Of a stretch of DNA of 27,969 bases, positions 1 to 5,650 are shown in pieces. Position numbers and translations under genes: made by a program. Every line of letters begins with the position of its first letter. Within the stretch, counting starts at the first letter, position 1. The stretch lies in the NCBI GenBank assembly GCA_043767025.1, contig JAYUHK010000007.1, forward strand, positions 1-27,969, read 5' to 3'. Origin of the DNA: JAYUHK01 sp043767025. Its GTDB lineage: Bacteria > Bacteroidota > Bacteroidia > Chitinophagales > Saprospiraceae. The notes beneath the pieces are model-generated. The model had not been told where the DNA came from. It saw nothing but the letters and a program-made list of their open reading frames with translations, and ran no database searches.

Positions 1-102
1 CAAATGATATTAGGTATGAATAAAGTGGGGTTGCCTGTGAGCCAAATTGCAATTATTACCCAAAAAACGGAAGCAGAAGTGCAACAAATCATTGCAAAAT
101 AG
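1..102 (+). CDS. 3' end of an unidentified gene (possibly Rpn/PD-(D/E)XK family)
   Basis: Frame 1 is open from the window edge and ends at a TAG at 100-102, giving 33 C-terminal residues that finish EAEVQQIIAK. The pattern is a hydrophobic helix (MILGMNKVGLPVSQIA), a short turn and an acidic helix, i.e. a small helix-turn-helix-like tail. Such tails, with a phrase like 'G.s.eqIa..tgls.eeI..l', are common at the C-terminus of Rpn-family PD-(D/E)XK nuclease/transposase proteins in Bacteroidota, but also occur elsewhere. Only the tail is present, so the family is a guess from pattern. A repeat copy begins about 50 bp after the stop. Confidence 0.5.
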   Translation, partial: QMILGMNKVGLPVSQIAIITQKTEAEVQQIIAK

Positions 103-122
103 AAGGAATAAAACTTACTTAT

Positions 123-143
123 GAATGAGGAAAAAATGAGTAG
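123..143 (-). repeat. Tail module of repeat copy A
   Basis: GAATGAGGAAAAAATGAGTA-type sequence 11 bp from the end of the 72-bp core at 155-226. It resembles the modules at 8265-8286 (GAATGAGGAGAAAATAAGGT) and, on the reverse strand, at 18678-18706. Read in the core's own orientation it faces the same way as the copy near 18690. Short and AT-rich, so supported mainly by its recurrence beside the core. Confidence 0.4.
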
Positions 144-154
144 TTTATTTTAGA

Positions 155-250
155 TAAGTGCTTACACTTAAATAGATGACATTTAATATTCCACATAATT
201 CGTTGATTTTCAATAGTTTATGACGACACAAAATTAAAAACTAAAAACTT
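155..250 (-). repeat. Interspersed repeat, copy A (72-bp core plus 3 heptads)
   Basis: Read on the minus strand, three 7-bp units at 247-227 (TTTTTAG, TTTTTAA, TTTTGTG) run directly into a 72-bp core at 226-155. The core differs from the copy at 18511-18582 at 4 positions and from the copy at 8063-8134 at 7. It contains a hairpin (CATAA...TTATG outer arms, inner arms around an AAA triloop) and ends in the perfect inverted repeat TAAGTG-TAAG-CACTTA (155-170). It lies between a gene 3' end and the transporter terminator and has no coding frame of note. Confidence 0.85.
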
Positions 251-280
251 ATCACGACTTACATTCCTTATTCCCCTCCA

Positions 281-336
281 AAAAAAGCTGCCTTGTATTT
301 TCTCCGAAAAGAAAATACAAGGCAGCTTTTTTTTTT
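281..336. terminator. Strong bidirectional terminator
   Basis: A perfect 16-bp stem (GCTGCCTTGTATTTTC at 287-302 against 311-326) closes an 8-nt loop and is flanked by an A-run (281-286) and a T-run (327-336), so it can act in both directions. It begins 22 bp beyond the stop codon of the minus-strand peptide transporter and is its natural terminator. It also protects the region from transcription coming from the left. Confidence 0.93.
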
Positions 337-357
337 AATATTTTAGGAGTTACAAAA

Positions 358-1881
358 TTATCTTACGCCGTTCATCATCACTATCAGTCGCTTGGAGAGC
401 AAGAATAAAATGATAGACGCAATGCCCGACATGACGACGAACACCATAAAAAATGTGTAAAGGTCGGTAATTTGTATGCCCACAAACACAGGTGCTGGCT
501 TGCCCGCTTCGGGATAAAGTGCCGAAAGTACGCCTGCGAATTTGTTGGCTGCCGCCGTGGACAGAAACCAAACGCCCATCAGCAACGAGCCAAAGCGCGC
601 AGGTGCGAGCTTGGAAACCATCGAAAGCCCGATAGGAGAAAGGCACAACTCCCCGAAAGTATGTATCGTGTAAAGGCTGACGAGCCACATCATGCTGACT
701 TTTACGCCCGGCTCCAAGCCTTTTACGCCGAAAGCGATGACAAGATAGCCGATGGAGAGCAAAAATAAACCAATGGACTGCTTGACTGGCGAAGCAGGTT
801 CGTTGTTTTTTTCGCCCAATCGAGTCCATAGCCATGAAAAAATAGGCGCGAAAATAACGATTGCTACCGCATTGATGGACTGGAAATAACTGGCTGGAAT
901 AACCGTCCCAAAGAAACTTCTATCGGTTTGTTCTTCCGCAAAAAAGGTAAGCGACGCGCCTGCTTGCTCGAAAGCTGCCCAAAAGAAAATGACGAAAAAA
1001 GCGGCGATATAGATGACCCAAATGCGCTCGCGCTCTGTTTTGTTGAGCGATTTGTCGGAAATGACCATGCCCGGCGCAGCAACCGTGAGTCCAAAGATAA
1101 GCGACCCAATCCAATCTTGGTCGAGTACGAACTTGAAAATGGAAGCTACCACGAGGAAAACGCCTATCCAAATGCCGAGTGTTTTGAAGTCTGTACCGCT
1201 TGGTTCGTCAGATTTGACGCTGTTGGCATCGCGGTCAGTGTTGGGTGCTTCGCCGATGGGTTTGCCTTCGGGAGTGACGATGTATTTATCTTTTTGAGTA
1301 ATAAAAATCGCCAAGCTCAACAACATTCCGATACAAGCTGCCAAAAATCCCCAACGGAAATCGGCTGGATTGCCGGTGTCGCCGAAGAAACCGCAGACGA
1401 GTGGCGCAAAGAACGCCCCCAGATTGATACCCATATAAAATATCGTAAAAGCGGCATCTACGCGTTTGTCGCCTTCGGGGTAAAGTTGCCCGACCATCGT
1501 AGAGATGTTGGGTTTAAAAAATCCGTTGCCGAGGATAAGAACGCCCAGACCGCCGTACATAAGCAGCTTGGAGAGGGTTAAGTCTTGGTAAAAAGTTCCG
1601 CTCAAAAACATCAAAAACTGTCCGCAAGCCATCAAAGCTCCTCCGAAGACGATAGACTTTCGGTTGCCCCAGTAGCGGTCAGCCATGTAGCCGCCGAGCA
1701 GTGGAGTGAGATACACCAGACCAGTGTAGCTGCCGTAGATTTGGGAGGAGAGGGCTTTGTCGAAGAGCAAGGCTTTGGTCATGTAGAGAATGAAAAGCGC
1801 GCGCATACCGTAGTAGCTAAAACGCTCCCACATTTCGGTAACAAAGAGCAAATAAAGTCCTTTTGGATGTTGTTGTGCCAT
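358..1881 (-). CDS. Peptide MFS transporter, POT/PTR family
   Basis: Predicted inner-membrane proton-coupled di-/tripeptide importer of 507 residues, the usual length of bacterial POT proteins. The family signature ExxER-F lies in the first helix (E16, E19, R20 in TEMWERFSYYG). MADRYWGNRKS (66-76) is the MFS loop 2-3 motif, K123 lies in GNGFFKPN, and FYMGINLGAF (148-157) matches the second PTR signature. A hydrophilic segment at about 195-230 corresponds to the cytoplasmic linker between the two bundles, and many hydrophobic helices follow. The start is the ATG at 1881, giving the short pre-helix tail MAQQHPKG normal for the family. A -7-like box lies at 1956-1963 and a strong terminator follows the stop. 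It is transcribed alone. Substrate range cannot be read from sequence. Confidence 0.93.
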   Translation of the reverse strand: MAQQHPKGLYLLFVTEMWERFSYYGMRALFILYMTKALLFDKALSSQIYGSYTGLVYLTPLLGGYMADRYWGNRKSIVFGGALMACGQFLMFLSGTFYQDLTLSKLLMYGGLGVLILGNGFFKPNISTMVGQLYPEGDKRVDAAFTIFYMGINLGAFFAPLVCGFFGDTGNPADFRWGFLAACIGMLLSLAIFITQKDKYIVTPEGKPIGEAPNTDRDANSVKSDEPSGTDFKTLGIWIGVFLVVASIFKFVLDQDWIGSLIFGLTVAAPGMVISDKSLNKTERERIWVIYIAAFFVIFFWAAFEQAGASLTFFAEEQTDRSFFGTVIPASYFQSINAVAIVIFAPIFSWLWTRLGEKNNEPASPVKQSIGLFLLSIGYLVIAFGVKGLEPGVKVSMMWLVSLYTIHTFGELCLSPIGLSMVSKLAPARFGSLLMGVWFLSTAAANKFAGVLSALYPEAGKPAPVFVGIQITDLYTFFMVFVVMSGIASIILFLLSKRLIVMMNGVR

Positions 1882-1955
1882 AAATTTTTTAGATTAAAAA
1901 TGGATAAAAATAAAGTTGATTTACATTTGTAGGAATACGATAAATGTATTTTCGA

Positions 1956-1983
1956 CAAATATAAAATTTTTTGAACGCACAAA
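1956..1983 (-). promoter_or_regulatory. Predicted promoter of the peptide transporter
   Basis: On the minus strand TTTG (1983-1980) is followed after 16 nt by TATATTTG (1963-1956), matching the Bacteroidota -33/-7 pattern TTTG...TAnnTTTG with a slightly short spacer. The predicted leader is about 70 nt. The surrounding DNA is very AT-rich, so chance matches are possible. Confidence 0.4.
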
Positions 1984-2023
1984 TTACAATTTTTTTGGAA
2001 GTTGGCACACAAAAGCCTAAAAA

Positions 2024-2341
2024 TTATACAAAATCCGTATCGCTTGCGGCGGGCGTTTGTGTTATTTTATTTTTTTTGACCAAATAAAACAAACACGCAA
2101 TAGTAGGAAAGCTAACCAGAACTAAAATCCAAAAAGTCTTATCGCGAATTGGACTTTGAGCGACATCGCTTGCAGTAATAATCCACGTAGTGAAGGAAAG
2201 TCCTACTCCGAGTATCAAAAGTAGATTTCCAATTTCCCAACCTTCGATGTGAGCGAGTGCGCCCAAAAGCAACGATAAAATTCCCGTTATGGTCAAAATC
2301 CACATTGTTTTGATGCCGATTTTAAAATTTGTATCATTCAT
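2024..2341 (-). CDS. Small integral membrane protein, hypothetical
   Basis: A 105-residue protein with a short N-terminal tail (MNDTNFKIGIKT) and three hydrophobic segments: about 13-31 (MWILTITGILSLLLGALA), 38-57 (GNLLLILGVGLSFTTWIITA) and 69-88 (KTFWILVLVSFPTIACLFYLV). A lysine-rich cytoplasmic end (KKNKIT) follows the last helix. I do not recognise a family; the last segment vaguely resembles phospholipase-D N-terminal-like small membrane domains, which is not enough for a name. It is the last gene of the minus-strand run DUF4293, pcrB, DUF4230, starting 24 nt after the DUF4230 stop, so it is probably co-transcribed. No hairpin terminator is evident after it. Confidence 0.8.
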   Translation of the reverse strand: MNDTNFKIGIKTMWILTITGILSLLLGALAHIEGWEIGNLLLILGVGLSFTTWIITASDVAQSPIRDKTFWILVLVSFPTIACLFYLVKKNKITQTPAASDTDFV

Positions 2342-2365
2342 TTTTGTAATTTTTTATGCTTTGCT

Positions 2366-2965
2366 TTAATTTTTAGTCGCAGCATTTGTACTGCTTTCTA
2401 TCTGCACGCGCCAGCCCATTCCTTCGGCGAGCGTCCGAATTATTTCTACCATTTTGTTATTTTGTTCGGCGGCAGACTTTAGGAGGTCGCTTTTTTCTAC
2501 TTGTTGGCGTATAAAATCTTTGGCTTTGGCGTTGAGTTGGGTGTAGTCTTGGGCGGTAAAACTATTGAAAGTGCCTTCCGTGAGGTCGTAATAATCCAAA
2601 TCGTGGTCGATAGAAATAATACTCGGAGCGGGTAAATTACTGATAATCAACAGTTTATCTTGCGGACGGGTTTGAGTGGTCATTTTTGCCATATCGAAGC
2701 CAACGGATACTTTTGCTTTCACGCGCACGAGTGCTTTTTTGCGAAACGGACTAAAATCGTAGCCCCAATAATCTTTATAGTCGTAGAGTTCCGTAAAATA
2801 TCCCTCCACAGTCACCAATTTGCAGACGGCTTTTACTTTTTCTAACAAAATTTGCGATTGCTCTTGCACATTTTCTGACGGCTTTGAGTAATAAAATTTG
2901 GTCGCCCAAACGCCTGCGCCAAACACGCCCAACAAAACAACCAACGTTAGAATACTTTTTGACAT
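2366..2965 (-). CDS. DUF4230 domain protein, membrane-anchored
   Basis: A 199-residue protein beginning with one hydrophobic helix (about 4-21, SILTLVVLLGVFGAGVWA), which is a signal anchor or uncleaved signal. The rest is a soluble alpha/beta domain typical of DUF4230. Recognisable stretches are LLEKVKAVCKLVTVEGYF, KKALVRVKAKVSVGFDMAKM, ISNLPAPSIISIDHDLDYYD and, near the end, LAEGMGWRVQI. The function of DUF4230 is unknown. The chosen start is the ATG at 2965: the frame stays open upstream into pcrB, but that extension is low-quality antisense-like sequence and would overlap pcrB by nearly 300 bp. The chosen start lies 11 nt after the pcrB stop, as expected within an operon. Confidence 0.88.
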   Translation of the reverse strand: MSKSILTLVVLLGVFGAGVWATKFYYSKPSENVQEQSQILLEKVKAVCKLVTVEGYFTELYDYKDYWGYDFSPFRKKALVRVKAKVSVGFDMAKMTTQTRPQDKLLIISNLPAPSIISIDHDLDYYDLTEGTFNSFTAQDYTQLNAKAKDFIRQQVEKSDLLKSAAEQNNKMVEIIRTLAEGMGWRVQIESSTNAATKN

Positions 2966-2976
2966 TTTTGAAAAAA

Positions 2977-3735
2977 TTAGCTGTTGGTTTTTTGATTTTC
3001 GTGTACTGCTGCCGCAATATCCATCATCAGTTGTGGGTCTTTTTCGATGGCATTGCCGACTACGATTACGTCTGCGCCAGCCTGCACATTGGCACTCGCT
3101 TTTTCGGCGGTGCTGATGCCGCCGCCCACGATGAGCGGCACTTGGATAGCACCACTTACGGACTCTATCATGCTCGTGCTGACGGGTGTTCGCGCGCCGC
3201 TGCCAGCGTCCATAAACATCATTTTGAGTCCCAACATCTCGCCCGCCAGTGCCGTACAAACCGCAATATCGTCCTTGTTGGACGGGATTGGATAGGTGTT
3301 GCTCATGTACGAAACGGTGGTCGGCACTCCGCCGTCAATCAACATATAACCGGTCGAAATAATTTCGAGCGGACTCATTCGCAGGAACGGCGCGCTGATG
3401 ACGTGGTTGCCTATCAAAAGCTCTGGATTTCTGCCCGAGATGAGCGACAAAAACAAGATAGCATCTGCCCGATAGCTCAACTGCATCGAGTTGCCGGGAA
3501 ACAAAATCATCGGAATATCGCATTGTTCTTTGATAGATACCAAACATTGGTCGAGCATATCATTGACGATAAGGCTGCCGCCGATGAAAAAGTAATCCAC
3601 TTTTGCGTCCGTCGCAAGGCGAAGAATTGCGTCCATGTTGCCCATGCGCACCTTGTCGGGGTCGATGAGGACGACAAATTTTTTGTGACTCAGTTCTTTT
3701 GCTTTTTGGAGGTCAGAGTAGATAGTTTGTTTCAT
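2977..3735 (-). CDS. pcrB: Geranylgeranylglyceryl/heptaprenylglyceryl phosphate synthase (PcrB family)
   Basis: A 252-residue TIM-barrel prenyltransferase joining a polyprenyl diphosphate to sn-glycerol-1-phosphate through an ether bond. Visible family features are VVLIDPDK (21-28, the Mg/diphosphate-binding aspartate region), FIGGS (50-54), LFPGN (78-82), STGYMLIDGGVPTTVSYMS (127-145), FMDAGSGA (174-181), LIVGGGIS (201-208, phosphate-binding loop) and VGNAIEKDP (226-234). Bacteroidota enzymes of this group have been reported to use geranylgeranyl diphosphate, like archaeal GGGPS, but chain length cannot be fixed here. The gene starts 7 nt after the DUF4293 stop and ends 11 nt before the DUF4230 start. 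No other ether-lipid gene is in the window, so the fate of the product is unknown. Confidence 0.93.
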   Translation of the reverse strand: MKQTIYSDLQKAKELSHKKFVVLIDPDKVRMGNMDAILRLATDAKVDYFFIGGSLIVNDMLDQCLVSIKEQCDIPMILFPGNSMQLSYRADAILFLSLISGRNPELLIGNHVISAPFLRMSPLEIISTGYMLIDGGVPTTVSYMSNTYPIPSNKDDIAVCTALAGEMLGLKMMFMDAGSGARTPVSTSMIESVSGAIQVPLIVGGGISTAEKASANVQAGADVIVVGNAIEKDPQLMMDIAAAVHENQKTNS

Positions 3736-3742
3736 ATATATT

Positions 3743-4192
3743 TTATCGTAACCTGTCGTAAGACGAGCGTACTAATTTTTCATCTTTTTGTATAAATCGA
3801 GCCGCCAGTCCGCCCAATAAAAGGCTCAAAATAGGCAGCAAACCACCGACTTGGAGGCTGATGTGCATTGCGCCGCCGCTGTCTTTGACTCCGTCATAAA
3901 AAAAATAGATTGCCACCGCCAACAGCACGAAATTGATAAAAATTGCGCCGCGTGTCAGTTGCAGTTGTTGTTTTCTATTTTTGAATAAAAAAACGCCGAC
4001 TACAAAAAGCAAACCCGCCAATGCGGTCGCGCCACTCAAAACGGGACTGTCGCTGACGCTCAACACGCCGTCGCGCAGAGCCTCGCCGGAGGTGTCGCCA
4101 TCTACTTTTATCAACGACATGGAACGGACGAACAAGGAAAGCACCGAGCCTCCTGCCAAAAGCAAAAAAATAGTTTGAATTCTTTGAATCAT
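3743..4192 (-). CDS. DUF4293 family membrane protein
   Basis: A 149-residue protein with the layout of DUF4293: a first helix starting at MIQRIQT (about 7-24), an extracytoplasmic loop, then helices at about 52-70, 83-99 and 110-131, and the conserved cytoplasmic end FIQKDEKLVRSSYDRLR. That tail is the hallmark of the family, which is confined to Bacteroidota and has no assigned role. It is the first gene of the four-gene minus-strand operon with pcrB. Its promoter is probably the TATCTTTG box at 4308-4301, leaving a leader of about 100 nt. Its link with an ether-lipid enzyme gene hints at a membrane-related role but does not show one. Confidence 0.9.
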   Translation of the reverse strand: MIQRIQTIFLLLAGGSVLSLFVRSMSLIKVDGDTSGEALRDGVLSVSDSPVLSGATALAGLLFVVGVFLFKNRKQQLQLTRGAIFINFVLLAVAIYFFYDGVKDSGGAMHISLQVGGLLPILSLLLGGLAARFIQKDEKLVRSSYDRLR

Positions 4193-4300
4193 AAATTAAA
4201 TACAGTCTAAAAAATAATTTACCGAAAAAAAAATCGAAGAAATAGGCTTTCAGAGCTTTTATTTTTTCGTTTTTCGCACCTGCGCTTGTAAAAATATGTC

Positions 4301-4308
4301 CAAAGATA
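4301..4308 (-). promoter_or_regulatory. -7 box for the DUF4293-pcrB operon
   Basis: The minus strand reads TATCTTTG, a full match to TAnnTTTG. No TTTG -33 element is seen at the usual distance. It is the only full match between the DUF4293 start and the divergent oxidoreductase gene on this strand, and implies a leader of about 100 nt. Confidence 0.4.
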
Positions 4309-4349
4309 AAACCATTCCGTCAATCGTACAACATCGAAATATTTTTAGT

Positions 4350-4357
4350 TACTTTTG
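4350..4357 (+). promoter_or_regulatory. -7 box for the FAD oxidoreductase gene
   Basis: TACTTTTG matches TAnnTTTG and lies 25 bp before the ATG at 4383, predicting a leader of about 20 nt. Because it sits downstream of the in-frame ATG at 4296, it argues that the real start is 4383. No convincing -33 element is seen. Confidence 0.45.
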
Positions 4358-4382
4358 TCCCAGAAATAATTACAATATTTGT

Positions 4383-5564
4383 ATGAAAAAACAAGACCAA
4401 CAGTACCCAAGATTGAGTTTTTGGGAGCGCGAAGTTTTTTTTAACAACATTGACGTGGCGGTCATTGGGAGCGGCATCGTAGGACTGAGTGCTGCGTTGA
4501 GCCTCAAAGAACTCGACCCGTCGCTGCGGGTGGTGGTGCTGGAGCGCGGAGCGTTGCCGATGGGCGCAAGCACGCGCAACGCGGGTTTTGCTTGCTTCGG
4601 AAGTATGTCGGAGCTGCTCGAAGATGTGGACAATGTAGGTGAGAGCGAGGTTTTTGAGTTGATAGAACGCCGATTTCGGGGCTTGCGCCAACTTCGCCAG
4701 CGCGTCGGAGATGCCGCGCTTGACTACCAGCCCAACGGCGGCTTTGAGCTTTTTCGGGACGACGACGATGCCGCCGCCTCCAACTTTGAGCGGTGCGCCG
4801 ACCGACTTTCGCACTTCAATCAACAGATAAAAAATATTACGGGCGAAGCCGAAACGTACAGAATAGACCGCGAGGCGGTCAATAAATTTGGATTTCGACA
4901 CATCAGCCATGTGATTTATAACGCTTGCGAAGGACAACTACACCCCGGAAAAATGGTGACAGCACTCGCCCAAATGGCGCGCGAAAAAGGAATAGAACTT
5001 CTGAACGGAGTAGATATTTTGAAAATGAACGACGACGGAAACGCCGTCCAGCTCGAAACTCAACAAGGCTGGACGATTTCTTGCCAGAAAATATTAGTCA
5101 CTACCAATGGTTTTGCGCGCCAGTTGCTGCCCCAACTCGATGTGTATCCTGCACGCAATCAAGTAGTTATCACCAAGCCTATCCCGAATCTTAACATCAA
5201 GGGTTGTTTTCATTACGACAGAGGATATTATTATTTTCGGAATATCGACAATCGGATTTTACTCGGCGGCGGACGCAATTTAGCTGCCGAAGAAGAAAAA
5301 ACAGACCGCTTTGGTATCAATAATTTTATCCAATCTGCACTCAGTCAGTTGCTCCGCACCGTTATTTTGCCCCGCCAATCCTTTGAAGTAGATAGTTGGT
5401 GGAGCGGAATTTTGGGCTTGGGAATGGTCAAAAAACCCATCGTAGAGCAAGTATCTCCCAACGTCTGCGTGAGCGTCCGCATGGGCGGCATGGGCATCGC
5501 AATCGGTACTTTGGCAGGCGAAGAAGGGGCAAAGTTGGTCTTGGGCGGCAAAAAAAATCCATAA
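4383..5564 (+). CDS. FAD-dependent oxidoreductase (DadA/DAO superfamily)
   Basis: A 393-residue flavoprotein of the D-amino-acid oxidase fold. After a short lead (MKKQDQQYPRLSFWE) the Rossmann motif is VAVIGSGIVGLSAALSL (25-41, GxGxxG at 29-34), with the ribose-binding acidic residue E54 in VVLERG. It is followed by PMGASTRNAGFACFGS (59-74), which is typical of a Bacteroidota subgroup of this superfamily. The C-terminal FAD-contacting segment is VRMGGMGIAIGTLAGEEGA. It probably oxidises a secondary amine or D-amino acid, but the substrate is unknown. An in-frame ATG at 4296 would add 29 residues with no family counterpart and lies upstream of the predicted promoter, so the start at 4383 is preferred. 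It stands alone, divergent from the DUF4293 operon. Confidence 0.88.
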   Translation: MKKQDQQYPRLSFWEREVFFNNIDVAVIGSGIVGLSAALSLKELDPSLRVVVLERGALPMGASTRNAGFACFGSMSELLEDVDNVGESEVFELIERRFRGLRQLRQRVGDAALDYQPNGGFELFRDDDDAAASNFERCADRLSHFNQQIKNITGEAETYRIDREAVNKFGFRHISHVIYNACEGQLHPGKMVTALAQMAREKGIELLNGVDILKMNDDGNAVQLETQQGWTISCQKILVTTNGFARQLLPQLDVYPARNQVVITKPIPNLNIKGCFHYDRGYYYFRNIDNRILLGGGRNLAAEEEKTDRFGINNFIQSALSQLLRTVILPRQSFEVDSWWSGILGLGMVKKPIVEQVSPNVCVSVRMGGMGIAIGTLAGEEGAKLVLGGKKNP

Positions 5565-5602
5565 ATTTTTTTCAAAAATTAGAATAAATTAAAAAAAAAT
5601 CG

Positions 5603-5610
5603 CATTTTTG
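5603..5610 (+). promoter_or_regulatory. Possible -7 box for the SPOR/PD40 gene
   Basis: CATTTTTG has one mismatch to TAnnTTTG and lies 40 bp before the ATG at 5651. The following leader is rich in CA (CCCACACACATACAAACACA) and lacks a Shine-Dalgarno sequence, as is common in this phylum. Weak evidence. Confidence 0.3.
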
Positions 5611-5650
5611 CAGGGAAACAAATAATCGCCCACACACATACAAACACATA

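Noticed and set aside
2884..3795. 303-codon plus-strand frame across pcrB
   Set aside because: It is antisense to pcrB and to parts of its operon neighbours, with a His/Arg/Asp-rich shadow composition and no recognisable domain.
4320..4937. 205-codon minus-strand frame over the FAD oxidoreductase
   Set aside because: It is antisense to the conserved Rossmann region of the oxidoreductase and crosses its promoter; no domain is seen.
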